Under the pieces are notes generated by a model. The model saw nothing but the letters and a program-made list of their open reading frames with translations. It ran no database searches and was not told where the DNA came from. This document shows, one piece after another, positions 21,855-45,002 of a DNA stretch of 64,000 nucleotides. Source of the stretch: Centroberyx gerrardi (Eukaryota > Chordata > Actinopteri > Beryciformes > Berycidae). The position numbers and the translations under genes were made by a program. Numbering within the stretch: the stretch's first letter is position 1; the number at the start of each line of letters is the position of its first letter. The stretch spans positions 28,640,162 through 28,704,161 of the forward strand of contig NC_136002.1 of the NCBI RefSeq assembly GCF_048128805.1. The letters run 5' to 3'.

Positions 21855-22479
21855 TCCTCTCATGTTCAAAATAATGATGTACGCTTAATTGTAGTAGGAG
21901 TGTATTGTGGGGGAATTTGTTATGTCAGTGACTGTCAGTTTATGTCATTGTAACTCAGTAGCATGTAGGTTTTCATGCCGCGTGTGAATGAATAAAATCA
22001 GCTACTGCAGCAACTGCTGTAGTGTTTGGTTGGAACATAAACCTGCAAACTGTTGAGTCATGATCGCACAATACTGAAACCCACTGGATTATGTCACATG
22101 AAGTCAGTTATTACGTGTGTATCATATATAATTTATATTTATATTATATTATTATATATTATATTTATATTATATTATTATGTGTATCATATAATAAATC
22201 CAACAGCAACAAGTGTTTTTGTCGGATGGTTTCTATATTTGAGTTGCACTTAGACAGTGGGCTTTGGATGGTGGATAATGTATCTGAAAAAGAAGACATA
22301 ACTATGACGTGACATAGACAAATATTACTGGTGAAGATGTTGGCCTGTGCTTCTCTCACGTGCTGCGTGTACATGCGCGCACACACAATCGATCAAATAC
22401 TAATAATAAAAAATATATGCGTTAATACGGCACGTTACTGAATGCCCATTTAAGTCTGTCTGACAAGCAGGTAAAGACA

Positions 22480-22562
22480 GTCAGGATGGCCGAGCGGTCT
22501 AAGGCGCTGCGTTCAGGTCGCAGTCTCCTCTGGAGGCGTGGGTTCGAATCCCACTTCTGACA
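22480..22562 (+). tRNA. tRNA-Leu (anticodon CAG)
   Basis: 83 nt; differs from the copies at 11754 and 13791 by one base in the variable arm (tctcctctgg for tctcccctgg). T6 follows 9 bases after the end. It sits at the outer edge of inverted arm 2, and its 5' half was also copied to 6845-6882. Confidence 0.97.
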
Positions 22563-25500
22563 GCAACAGTTTTTTGCACTGGATGTATGTGACATACGGG
22601 TATGTAGCTGTGAGAAATGATACGGTGCGGTGACAGTCACCGACGGATAAAGAAACGCAGTTAGAAAACCATTCAGTCTCCAACCAGCAATCAAAGGTTT
22701 CAATGGTAAAATCTTCCATGTTTCTAACCGCAGTCAGCCGAGTGTTTGTCTGCAGTAAGCTGTTTGTGCCACAAGTCGGCGCTAGTTAATTAGAAAACAA
22801 CAACATGGAGGGGGCGGCTTGACTGCGGAGTGATATGATTAGAAACTGTTCTGTTATTAAGAAAAAAAAAAAAACAGACCCCAGGATGCCTTCTTTGGCC
22901 AATCAGAATTGAGTATTTAACAAAACAATGAAATAATAAAAAGACAAATAGAATGTGTATATAAGGATGTAGATAATATACTGTACTTCTAGTGTTTAAT
23001 TTATGTATTTATGTATGTATTTAATGTATTTAATTATGTATTTTTACATAAGACTCTAGTGCAGCTCTAACTGGTGTTAGAGGCTGCAGTTCTCTTTACT
23101 GCTACTGTCTTAAAAACACAGTGAAAAAACTGTTATCTTGACAGGGAAAAATGAGACAGATCTAAAACAAATGCGTACACATCTAAAACATCTTTATTAA
23201 AATGATTTTTGGCATATTTAATAGTTTTTCTCCTAACATTAATAGTGAAATAGAACAGTAGTAAAATATTCTTGCATGTCATTTTGCAAACCAACCTGAG
23301 TTAAATGTGACATTACTTGACCTTACAAGTAACATTACTTAAAAAATAAAAGATTCAGAGCCAAATTTAAAAAGAAAAAAATGGACATTGCAAATGTGTT
23401 TCTTAACAAACTGCAACCCAACAGCAACAAATAGGCTTTGTGTACACTCTAGGCTATTAAACAGCCATTTCAATATTCCCCAATAACTCAATATCCCATG
23501 ACCTAACTTTTTTTATTGAACAGAGCCCTAATAAATGCTATAGTGGCTACTTGTTGGAATTTAACATGATAAAATCACACATAGGCAACACAAACTAGAC
23601 TTATGAACATGCAAACAAAATATAACAGGGACTGTGATGGAATGTTTACAACCTCGTCTGTCTACTTATTATTCTTCTTGCACAACCCCTGGCTATGAAG
23701 CCACACCTGCTCAATATTCCATCTATCCAGACTGCAGGGAAACACAAAATCCCACTCTACTCCTGCACTGATTCAATTAAAGGCCACACATTATCATGAC
23801 ACCTTAATTGAATCAGGTGTGCAGGAGTAGAGTCCATAGTTCATAGTTCAGATCCACAAACAAAAGTCTATCCTGCTGAAGCCTATGCTAGTTGACTAAG
23901 CTAACACTTACCTTGTGGGGGCCAAGCTAATTTTGATATAAAAGTAGCACTTTTCAGTTAGATTGTATGTAATATTCTATACATATTTGTTGCCAAGCTC
24001 ATTTTTAACTTTTCAAGCAAAAATCTTAAGGCAGCACCTTTCCCCACCCAAGCAGCGGCGTGTCCCACCAGTTCTAACTGTATTTTTTTGGTCTCTTAAA
24101 TACGTTTTCATAAATAAGTTGTGTATGAGTTCTAAATTGTTTAAGTTGCATGTTAAGTAGGCTGTGTCTGGTGTTCTCTTGACCTCATTTTCATTAGCTG
24201 TATGTCAATGTAAACACCCCTCCTGTTTTCTCTGCATGTGTCTTGACGCAGATGTCTTTAGTGTCTGTGTAAACTCATTGTGCTTTCATGTCAGAAGCAG
24301 TTTGTGTGTCTTATAGATACACATGATGGGGTGGGGCGTATGCACGATTTGCATGTCTACAAACCCACAAAGAGAGACATTTTTACCCTCCTGTCCCAGC
24401 CAATCCATGTGCATTTTTATTGTCTGCGTACCTGTAATAAACATATTTTTGGGGGTTTTTGTTTGCCAGTCTTAATGTTAGCTATGTTGACTCTAACATA
24501 CTTTGCTGTCACCTTGGTTGGACTGAACAGACTCAAAAATAATGACTTTGTAACGCTCACAACAGCCATAAAGAAATATTCATGTTTCAGAATGGGATTT
24601 AATTGACAAACTGACACACCAATGTCCAAATACCCAGCCACCAAGACTGGGCACTGACTTGTTTATTAGCCAGTCTTCATGTTAGCAATATTGTCTCTAA
24701 CATGCTTTGCTGTCATTTTAGTTGGACTGAACAAAGTAATAATATAATATAATAATAAAATAATGACTTTGTAATGCTCACAGCAGCTGTAAAGAAAGAT
24801 TAATGTTTCAAAGTTTGATTTAATTGACAAACTATCTTGGAAAGCCAAAGAAGCCATGTTCATTTTATGACATTTTCCCATTTAAATTGTTTTGTTTCAC
24901 CATCTATAATTTGCAGATCAGAGTGCATCAGTTCTGGAGTTTGATTGTGTGAAAAGACAGCAGAACCACCACATGACACCCTTTACAGTGATGGAGGGAG
25001 TTTGTGCTCCAACAGTAGGAGCAGAGATGAAACCTTAAATAGGTTAGCAGCCTTTGTCCACTGAGACAGACTCTCTCTCCATTGTAAACTAATCTATTGC
25101 ACCTTTATTGTCGCCTTTTACCACCACAGTACTGGGACAACAATGCTGTAGGTGGGACATGTTTTACATTGATCCACTGAAAACACTACAGCACAGTGAA
25201 GTAGTGGCTCCCATTAACTTCTCATGTACTGACAGAGAAAACGTTGCCACATAATCACAACACATGAAGCTGCATTGCTGCTTTTACTAAAGCGATCAGA
25301 AAGGTACAGTCAGCTCACTGTGTGTGTGTGTGTGTGTGTTGCTGTGTGTTTGTTGCTGTGTGTGTGTCTTGGTGTCTGTATGTGTGAATACACACTTCCT
25401 GTTTGACACGTTTTGCCAGGTGTGTCAAAGCACGAATACCGGGTTATTTGACCTAAGTTGGTCTCATTTTATTTGACTCTGTGTGTGTGTGTGTGCGCAT

Positions 25501-26038
25501 TCGTGAGTGTTGGGTGTGGTGTGTGTGTGAGTGCATTCGTGAGTGTTGGGTGTGTGTGTGTGTGGATGGGGAGGAGGGGGGTGGGAGTGAGAAAATTGAG
25601 AAGGATATGTGTGTTTGCTCTATAGCCTGCTTCCTTCTCTCAGTGTGTGTGTGTGTGCGTGCGCGCGCACACCTCTGAGTACATGTTTGCTCAGTGATCT
25701 CTTGCTGAACCTGTCTGATAGGTGTGGGCTGGCTGGCGTTGGCTTGCACAGGTATGTGTGGCAGAACAGAGGAGCCTCAGAAGAGCCAACAAGCACAGAG
25801 CTGAGACAGGAGGGAACGACACACACAAACACACTCCGATTTCTCACAAAAAGAGGCAAAAAACACACACACACACACACACCTGTGACAAAGGAAAGTA
25901 GAAGGAGAAATTCTGGGAAGCGGGAAGCGACAGTCTCTGTTTTGGAGGGAGCGAGGCGGAGAGGAGAATGCTTCAGAATGTGAATTAACCCGGTGGAGTT
26001 TCTTCAGCGGTGGTTCGACCAATGGGTCTGGGATTCTA
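22563..26038. other. Gene-poor interval upstream of vstm5
   Basis: Holds an inverted repeat at 23754-23833 (arms actctactcctgcac / gtgcaggagtagagt), an imperfect tandem duplication (about 24467-24617 and 24672-24835, sharing ttggactgaaca and atttaattgacaaact), and (GT)n-rich stretches at about 25318-25370 and 25481-25660. The last few hundred bases may contain the vstm5 promoter and 5' UTR. No coding exon is supported. Confidence 0.5.
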
Positions 26039-27491
26039 ATGTGGCATTTTAGGCTCTGGGATACACAGGATGTCACTCTGTTTCTCAGCATCACACTCTA
26101 TATGTGTCACCTAGGTAAGTAGCCCACACGCTTATTGATTTGGTAAATTTACGCATGTGACTGCTGTGTTTGTGAGCATGCCTATAGAGTGCAGGCCTGA
26201 ATTTGTTTTAGCAGTAAATGCATAGGATGAGCGCCGAGCCCCTTCAGTAGAAACTCAAACAGAGAGTGTGGCAGTAGCGCACGCTTAAGATACGACTCCC
26301 TAACCTCAGCATTTTCTCAGGGATTGTGGCTTAACTTGCATACCAGGGCTAAGTACACTCACCGGCCACTTTATTAGGTACACCTATCTAATACTGGCAG
26401 GTCATCTGTTGCTGTTGCCCATTTATCATAAGGGAAACAACTTGAGATGCCCTTCTGCACTCCACTGTTGTAAAGAGCTGTTATTGGAGCATTTGTGGCC
26501 TTTCTGTTAGCTTGAACCAGTCTGCTCATTCTCCTGTGACCTCTGACCTCTCTCATTAACAACCTGTTTTCGTTCACTGGATGTTTTTTTGTTTCTCACA
26601 CCGTTCTCTGTAAACTCTAGTGTGAAAATCCCAGAAGGACAGCTGTTTCTGAGATGCTGGAACCAACAATCAGACCACAAAGGTGCTTAGATGACGCATC
26701 TCGCCCATTCTAATGTTTGTTGGAACAAAAAACTAAACCATTTATATATTGAGTTGCAGCCACATGATTCGCTATTTGAAGGAGCAGGCTATGTGCGTTA
26801 AGGAGCAGGTGTACCTAATAAAGTGGCCGGTGAGTGTGTGTTAACACAACACAGCTTGGCACATAGCAGTGACATTAGCCTTGATGTTGGCATGAAGGGA
26901 CGGGCAGTTTTTCCAAGCCGTCATGTGTCTTAGTCAGTGTCGGTATTCTCTGCTGGAATTCTTCGCCTATGCTTCATTAAGCAAACACACCTCCAGCAGA
27001 ACCAGATCTCTCACAGCGGCTCCTGTTAAAATATTAAATGGAGGCGCAACCACAAACACGTGGCCAGTACCGCAGGCTTTACGCAAATCAAAACTTCTCA
27101 GCTTGTTTGGCAGGTTTCATTCCACCAACAGCCAGTTTGTAATTTGACAAAGAAACAAAAAGAATAACATTGTGTCTGGCTGAACCTGTTCCATAAACCC
27201 CCAACTCACAATTTAAGGGCTGTGAGATGTGATGTAACACATTAGGGAAAAACAATAGAATCTGATTCAAATGTGTCACCAACTCTGGATGTCTAGTTGT
27301 GTGACACAAGTGCGAAAGTCATGAGGTGAAATTGTTTCTTTTTATGGAGCTGCATTGTATCTTAGACTGGAATGTTTTTTACTGCTATTACTGTCTTCAG
27401 TGGATGGAGGTTGAACAGTAACTAGAAGTGTGGAGTGTAAAGGTTTTCATGCAGTATGTACTATCTGACCCAATTTTTTGCCCATCTATCC

Positions 27492-27544
<53 letters not shown>

Positions 27545-30500
27545 CTGGTAGCTAGCTATAGCGGGCCAAATATATTACCCTAAAATGTGAACCTATATCC
27601 CTCTGGATTCTGGAGATCCATTCATTTCTAATAGGTTTTTCAGTGGAGAATCTGTGAAATTATAAATGTCTGAGTCTTGATGTTTGTATAATGTGCTCTC
27701 TTCTTGGTACACAAGTGGGAAACAGCCGGGCTGTAGTTGCTCCTCTGGTTAGAGTTTCCCACCCCAAGTGTTACGTAAATTCAATATGCTATGGGATCAG
27801 CAGCCATATATTCAGTCAAATCTTGAAGGCACATGCCATAATCAAAATGTGTTTGAAACAAGCAGGAAAAGGAACAAAATCAGACATCTATCTATCTATC
27901 CCAAGTAAACGCAATCTACTATCTACCTATCTGCTATCTATCCATGTACCTGTCTGTCTGTCTGTCTTTCTGTCTGCCTGTCTTGCTAAATAAAGGCAAC
28001 CTGCTGGAGATTTGCCTAAAATCATAAAAGCAACCTTATCTTGAAAATATTGCTGGCATCAATTTAATTCTCTCAAACTGTTGCCTGTTTATCTCGGCCT
28101 CCATCTTAACAAAATACCTCCTTTGAATTCTTCCTCCATGCTCTGCTGCGCTCAGGGATGCTTGCACACACAAACAAGCACCGGCAATGTTTACTTTTGT
28201 TGTGTATTTATCTGTTTTTTTACATTCTCTGTTACTGTACAAAGCATTTCATGACAAATCCATATTGTTCAAGAATTTGTTCAAGTTAATTTGTCTTGAC
28301 CCGACTCTTCGTCCGCTCTGTCCCACCTCCCCTCGTCCCTTTTCCTCCTGGATTTTGAAGCCGGAGCCATCTCCATCCAGTCTCCCCAGAGGAGCCTGAC
28401 CAGGTCGGTACAGGAGGATGTGTTTTTCTCCGTGGATGTCTCCGGCCGCGAGATCCCCACCATACAATGGACCTTTATGTCCGCAGCAGTGAGCCGCAGC
28501 ATCGGGACGTGGCGGCCGGGGGTGTACACCAACATAACGGTGGATTACAGAGACAGAGTGCAGCCCTACGACAACGGTTCGATGGGCCTGTCGGACCTGC
28601 GGCTACAGGACGCCGGGTACTACGTGGTCACCGTCACCGAGACTACAGGCAGCAGCAAGGACGCCGGGTTCGTCCTCAAAGTGAACGGTGAGTTGATCTT
28701 GGTTTGGAAATGATTCTGTTTCCCTGTATTTCACTCTTAACACAAGGAATAAGAGTGCTGCACTGTGGGAAACTGGAAGAGATCTGACCAAGTCAATTTT
28801 TCTCAAGTCCCAAGTCAGTCTCAAGTCTTAAGGCATAAGTCTCAAGTCAAGTCCCAAGTCTAAATGCAGATTACCAAGTCAAGTCCAAATAAAGTCCATG
28901 TCATTAATGTCCCGAATTTCCCCTACGGGATGAATAAAGTGCAATCTTAATCTTAATCAAGTCTCAAGTCTAAATGTAGAACAGCAAGTCAAGAACAAAT
29001 CAAGAGTCCAGTATCAATTTAATATCTTAAAGAAAACTAAATATCTAGGACTTTTCAATGCAATATGGTTTTAATAGGATAAAAACTTGGTAAGAGCATC
29101 ATGAGTTTCATTTCTATAATCAGTTTCAACTTCAATAAATTCAATCATTCCATACAAATTCAGAAAACAGAATTTAAATTCAGTCGTCTGCTGGAACAAA
29201 TCTCACCACTTTCAATCTAAATCATTTACACAAACAGAAGATCTCAAGTCAAGACTTTAGAAACCTTTTCAAGTCATCAAAGTACAAGTCAAAGTCAAGT
29301 CTCAAGTCACCAGAACTCAAGTCAAGTCAAGTCTCAAAGCTTCTCTTCATGCATCAAGTCAAGTCTCAAGCAGTTAAAATTGTGACTCGAGTCCCCACCT
29401 CTGGAAACTGGCCTAACTTCTGAGCTGTGAACCCTTATGTGACAAAGCAAACCGACTAAGAACATGTTCCCATTTATAACAACAGCCTGCAGCACAGGGA
29501 GTTTCAAGGAGAGGGAGTGGTGCATGCTTTCACACACTTGCGCCTTGGAGCTGCTCAGAACAAGCAAAGTCTTGTTGTGTGATTCTTAGAGGAACGGCAA
29601 ATTAGATTAGAATAAACAGAGACAGTGTATTCCATATGGCTCTGTGACAAGAGACATAATAAATTGCAGCCAATGTTTTTTTGAATTGAATTTATCCAGG
29701 GAAGGAGAAGTGACACTATTCACTTCCCCCACCCAGATTTCCCAAGCTCGTTTTGGGGTTTTTAACTGGCAACCTTCCATATTTCATGGACAAGTATATA
29801 GTGTACAGACCATAGTTCCAGTATCTGTGAAGGAGATGTGTTGGTGAAAGGCTGGAACGACATTTTGAATGCAATATGTGTCTGTAGAACATAAAGCAGG
29901 GACTTCTAGTTGTTTCTCAGTCAGTAACACAGCAATTCTTAACAGTGTGACTGATACAGGGTTTTAGCGTAAAATAGAGGAAGACCAACTTTTAATTCAT
30001 TTTGGGCAAAAAAAGACCTACATATGTTAAAATATTTGCCTGCACCCAGAGAATGACACATGAAAGTATAGTAATTATAGTTATTTCCAACGACTTTGAC
30101 CATGATATAAGTTTGAAGTTACTCATGAGCTTGGCATGATATAAGGAGTGATGGAAAGAGTACTAGAATATCCTACTCAAGTAGAAGTACTGTTACTTTG
30201 CTGATATTTTACTTAAGTAGAAGTAACAGTACTGGTGTGAGAATCTACTGAAGTAAAAGTAAAAAGTGTCTCATTTAAAATGTTTCCATGTGATTCTCAA
30301 AGGAGAGAGGACAGAGTTCAAACTAGATTCTTTTAATTTAGAAATTAGAAGTGCACAAACAAAGTAAAACCAGATTACTCTTCTCTTGTTCGCTGACTGA
30401 CCGTTGACTGTGAATGGCTCCACAATTTTTTAATTTATGATACTCCAGTCTTTTTTTGCCTGAAAAACTCTGAAAATCTGGATTCTAATGGAGTATTTTT

Positions 30501-32277
30501 TTTTTTTTTTTGTGGTTGATCAGTATACCACCACCACTTACTTATACACATAAAGACATGGTTTTGTGTGTAGGAAAGCAATGTGTACAAATACACAAAA
30601 AAAGCTACTCAATTACAGTAACGTGAGTAAATGTAATTAGTTACTTCCACCCTTGGATATAAGTTTCAAAAACACTATTAATTCTGTCGGAACATCCCAA
30701 CATATCTGATGCTACCTGGTCTCTCATATCTCACACAAGCTCACTTTTTGGCGGTGTGTTGGCTGGATTTATCTAGAGCGATCTTCTTTGTCTCTCTGGA
30801 GAGCAGTGGTGGAAAAAGTAGTAGCAATACCATAATAGAAAGATACTTCATTAAAAGTAAAAGCTCTGCATTCAAAAGTTTTCCTTAGAAGTATTAGCAG
30901 TAAAATGTACTAAAAGTATCAAAAGTAAAAGTCCTCATTCTTCCAAAGAGTTAAATTATTGAAGCATTAACCTGTAAGAAGTACTCAAGTAAAGTAGCAG
31001 TACCTCAAAATTTTACTTAAGTACAGTACTTAAGTAAACCAAAGCGGTTTTGTTAAAAGTGCTGTATAACTCAGTTTGACCTGCTGCTGTGTGTCTGTCC
31101 TGCAGAAGTGATCTATGAGGATCTGCAGTACCTGTCTGTCTCCGCCGTAGTGCTGGCCTGCCTGGCCGGCCTGCTCATGTTAGCCATGTGGCTACTGGAC
31201 AAGGCCTACAGGAAGATAGTGGCATGGAGACGCGCGCAAAAGATGCGAGGTAAAGCAGGATGAATTATAAGTAATACAGTATATCCACCTTTATGAGCTA
31301 CAGTATCAGTTTGGATGACACAACTTACACTGCCCATCAAAAGTTTGGCGACACCTAGCTTTTGAAAATGTTTAATAAATCAGCATGTTTTCTTTTGTCG
31401 GTTTGCAGTAACTTCACCCCATTAAAGACTAACTAAGACTAAGACTAAAACTAACTAGGTTTAGTTTGAGAAAATATTTGTGAAGATAACACTAAAACAA
31501 TTAAACTATACATTCATCCAAAAAAAAAACTCTGCTCACACTTCTTCATGCCGACAGTCAGACGCCATGAAAGATTTTCTCTTCACACCAAAGAGACACT
31601 TTGATGAACATGAAGCTGAGTGTTGAAGAAATAGATATTTTATGTTGACAAAACATCACAGGCATTTTTTTCCCTCACTTCTTCATTGAAAAATAACAGG
31701 GAAAGTCAAATAGTATTTTGAAAATGTATAAAAGGCAAGGTGTCTCCAAACTTTTGACAGGCGATGTATTGTCAAACTCGCATGAGATGAACTTTATTGA
31801 CACCTGAGAGGAAATTGGGTCATTACAGCAGCACAGAGGCTGGAAAACAGAGTAAAAAAAAAAAGTAATAACCAAAAATAAGAGTTCTGTTTCTCCATGA
31901 TGGCTGAAATAAAATTCACACAAGGATGTTATCTGCAGGATCTTATTAAGAAAAATAAAACACATACTGCTCCGATTTGTTTTTTATAACCTTTTGTTTA
32001 TATTAGTGGTTTGTTTGCCTTAGAGCTCATAGTTTACTCCGTTTTTTTTCCTACTTACTGTACCGTTGCATCATTGTATGAATGTATGAGTATGGCTTGG
32101 TGGGTGTGAATGTGGGTAGAAGTTATCTATTGTGTCCAAGAATGGGTGTGTTTGAGTACAAAGGTCTGCAACATCCATAACAGCTTCCTTATGCTGGTTT
32201 CTGACGGTGGTTTCTATTCTGACAAAGTTTAATCCCTTTCTGCAGAAAATGATGAAACGGAGCTGCAGCCTCTTTGA
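26039..32277 (+). CDS. vstm5: V-set and transmembrane domain-containing protein 5
   Basis: Coding exons 26039-26114, 28361-28687, 31106-31249, 32246-32277, all joined in phase 1, give 192 aa (human about 200). Exon 1 encodes a hydrophobic signal peptide (VTLFLSITLYMCHLG). Exon 2 is the Ig V-type domain with IPTIQWTF, VYTNITVDYRDRVQPYDNGS (an NIT and an NGS glycosylation site) and LQDAGYYVVTVTE. Exon 3 carries the EVIYEDLQYLSV stalk, a single transmembrane helix (VSAVVLACLAGLLMLAMWLL) and a basic anchor. Exon 4 ends NDETELQPL. The human protein shares the YEDL and DxGYY landmarks. The usual Ig disulfide cysteines are not seen: strand B has VDVSG and strand F has GYYVV. VSTM5 is reported in neuronal membrane protrusion and spine formation. 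The gene is tail to tail with med17. Confidence 0.93.
26355..26837. mobile_element. Non-autonomous DNA transposon with perfect 31-bp inverted repeats
   Basis: acactcaccggccacttta at the left and its complement at 26807-26837 are perfect over 31 bp; the sequence is familiar from many fish genomes. It lies in vstm5 intron 1. No coding capacity; target duplication unclear. Confidence 0.85.
27484..27545. repeat. (CTAT)n microsatellite
   Basis: About 14 tetranucleotide units in vstm5 intron 1. A second, interrupted tetranucleotide cluster with (CTGT)n lies at about 27886-27990. Confidence 0.95.
28790..29395. repeat. caagtc-rich low-complexity repeat
   Basis: Many copies of the 5-6-mer aagtc/caagtc, interrupted by ordinary sequence, in vstm5 intron 2. 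Related aagtac-rich repeats of the common fish type follow at about 30150-30660 and 30805-31045. Confidence 0.7.
31326..31768. mobile_element. Tc1/mariner-type MITE
   Basis: Ends cactgcccatcaaaagtttgg and (complement of) ccaaacttttgacaggcgat, each next to TA, as expected for Tc1/mariner target duplication. It lies in vstm5 intron 3. A related terminus (ccaaacttttgattggtagt) lies at about 56818-56839 in cep295 intron 14. Confidence 0.65.
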
Positions 32278-33597
32278 TGAACATCAAGCGTTGCATCGTC
32301 CCTGGCATGAAAAACACTTGAACACGCTGCAACACAAGGACCGATTTTCTGAATTTACTGAATTTTTTGGCATTTGTTTTGTAAATACAATAACTGAGAG
32401 AGCCTTTTTCAGCTCATAAAGTTACTTACAGCCAGGAAGATGAAGGATTGTCAATGATGAGCAACTCCATGTACCAAGAGAACTTATGCTATGTTTACAT
32501 TTTATACTGAACACACTGCATTTACAGCACACTGCCAACGCCACTGGATTGAATGTACATACATCACTCAAGACACTGGGAAAAATTACATATTTATTTT
32601 CACAGCAAAACGAGATCTGTGTTTTTTCTGCCACTGTAGTCCGCTTCACAGCCATTGACATCAGAAAGATTATAAATCAGGCTTTATTCTGTCTATATTA
32701 GCCTTAAGATGCAGTGACAATAATAGAAGCCATCAGATGCAGAACCATGTAAGGCTGCTTCAAGTTTTCAGAGAAGTGAGAAGAGTTTGACTGTTAAAAA
32801 AAAATTTCACAGTAAATGGCAGTTTCATATGATTTGAAGTGACTGTACATTTGCAATAATGTTGGCTGAGAGAAAAAAATAACTCTCAAAACTGCCACTT
32901 ACATGGTTCTTTATCTTAAGGCTTAAATTGATAATTCACACGGAGGAGGAAGTTAGTTCCACTGTAACTTTCTCCAAAAGATTGTTGCTTGAACCGAGGA
33001 TGTGATAAGGATGAAGCAAGGTAACAGAAAAAGAGGGTAGAAAAGCAGGAAGCCCACAGAGAGCCTCACGATAAAAATGAATGGGAGTAATGTCCAGAAA
33101 TCCTTAAAAACAAAACATGATAGTCACATCCCTGCTGTATTCTTATGATGACATGAGGAAGACAACGCATTAACAGAACCGGAGCATAACTCAGCACAGA
33201 CAGACACTGCTTTTTATTTATTGGGTATGAAACTGCTGGAAAGACACTGTACGCTCCAAAGCTTGCGTTATCTCAAAAAGTGAGTCGATGGCTGCGTTCA
33301 AAAAGTCCATGAAGTGGGTCAAGAGGAAGTCGTGAGGGAAGGAAGAGTCACATTTATTGACGTAAGCGTCAGGCAGCGTTCATCCAGGCCAAAACAGAAG
33401 CTGCGGGCATTTCTTTCACTTTTTTTGTGATATTTTTGGCTGGAAAACTCTAGAAAATGTGGATTCTATGGAGTGTTTTGTGTTTTTTTGGCTCAGTATA
33501 CCACCGCCATTCAATTAGATATAAAAACATGGCTTTGTGTATAGGAAAGTCAATGTTTCAGGAGTCCACAGATTCAGTTTGGGCATGCGGGCGTTAT
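32278..33597. other. Tail-to-tail 3' UTR region of vstm5 and med17
   Basis: No coding sequence. A med17 polyadenylation signal is present at 33213-33222. About 33430-33560 is a diverged copy of the repeat at about 30450-30585 (cagtataccaccrcca). A clear vstm5 polyadenylation signal was not found. Confidence 0.5.
33213..33222 (-). terminator. med17 polyadenylation signal
   Basis: Two overlapping minus-strand AATAAA hexamers, about 375 bases past the med17 stop codon. Confidence 0.55.
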
Positions 33598-43929
<10,332 letters not shown>

Positions 43930-44024
43930 GATGAAGATGCTGCGAGGGGGATGAACAGAGAGAGTCAAACACACAGAACAACTGACAGGGACACAGTGCA
44001 GCAGGAAGCATATCAGTTAGCTAC

Positions 44025-44362
44025 TGCAGGGTGTCTGTTAAATGTAAGATTTTAAGACCTTTTTAATGACAGTTATTATAAAAGAAGACCAAGACCAATT
44101 TCTAACAGAAATAAATGTGACAACTACAAAAACAAACAAACAAACAAACAAAACCCATACACCTACCAGAATATAGCCTAGGTTTGCATGACTGGACTGA
44201 TTTTTCATCAGGTAAAACAGCATTTTTCCAAGAAACCACATTTTTAGACCTTTTTAAACTTAACGCATAAAATATCATTTGTAAATGATTGTTTTAGATA
44301 ATATGACTTAATACATTCAATAAGACCTTCCCAGGAAGGACCTGCAGACACTCTCTGGTCTC
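44025..44362. mobile_element. Short repeat with ttaagacctttttaa ends, in med17 5' UTR intron
   Basis: Begins gggtgtctgttaa with ttttaagacctttttaatg and ends in ttttagacctttttaaac and aggacctgcagacactct; the ends look like imperfect inverted repeats. A related piece lies at about 36340-36420. Class uncertain. Confidence 0.4.
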
Positions 44363-44617
44363 TCTCTTGGTTTGGCGGTTAGTTGGTTTGGTTTTTTTAC
44401 ACCTCAGATTTGCAGTAAATAACTTTAGATAACACTATTAAAAGTATAAACTAGCTGCTAACTAGCACGAAATTTGGTCCACTATTTGACTGTGTACAGC
44501 CACTTCTGGCTAACTAAACTAGCTAGCGTTAGCCCCTTGCAATCCTTACTGGTTCAAGAGTAAATCGATCAGATGATAGTAGAGTAACAAATATCCATAG
44601 TCTGCGTGTGTCTTACC

Positions 44618-44924
44618 TCACTGATGTTCACTAGACAACCACGATTATACAAGCTTATCCACGGGACAATAAAGATGTAGTGAACGTTGATTCTTCTTGT
44701 TACAGAGAGAAACGACGTGAATGGTGACTTCTTCGTTCCTTTCTGAAGAACTGTAACGTCTCTCTGCTGCCCCCTAGTTTTCATGCTGCGTAAGGTCGAT
44801 GGAGACGGCGCAGGTTGCAATTTTATGTACATTGTGTTGGGGTTGTTTACTTTTCACATTGCTTCAACTTCTAAATCGAGTCACGATATTTGGATTTTTA
44901 TGTAAGAATGGCGTTGAAAACTGC

Positions 44925-45002
<78 letters not shown>

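Larger units (their letters stand above)
20891..22517 (+). repeat. Inverted duplication, arm 2 (contains U2 copy)
   Basis: Inverted partner of 6845-8593, starting at ttttcatcggggtggcag and running through the U2 promoter, U2 and the flank of the tRNA-Leu at 22480. This arm has about 40 extra bases at about 20941-20980 and an AT-rich expansion at about 22120-22200. Confidence 0.85.

Noticed and set aside
29644-29847. 67-codon open frame in vstm5 intron 2
   Set aside because: No similarity or splice context; the length is expected by chance.
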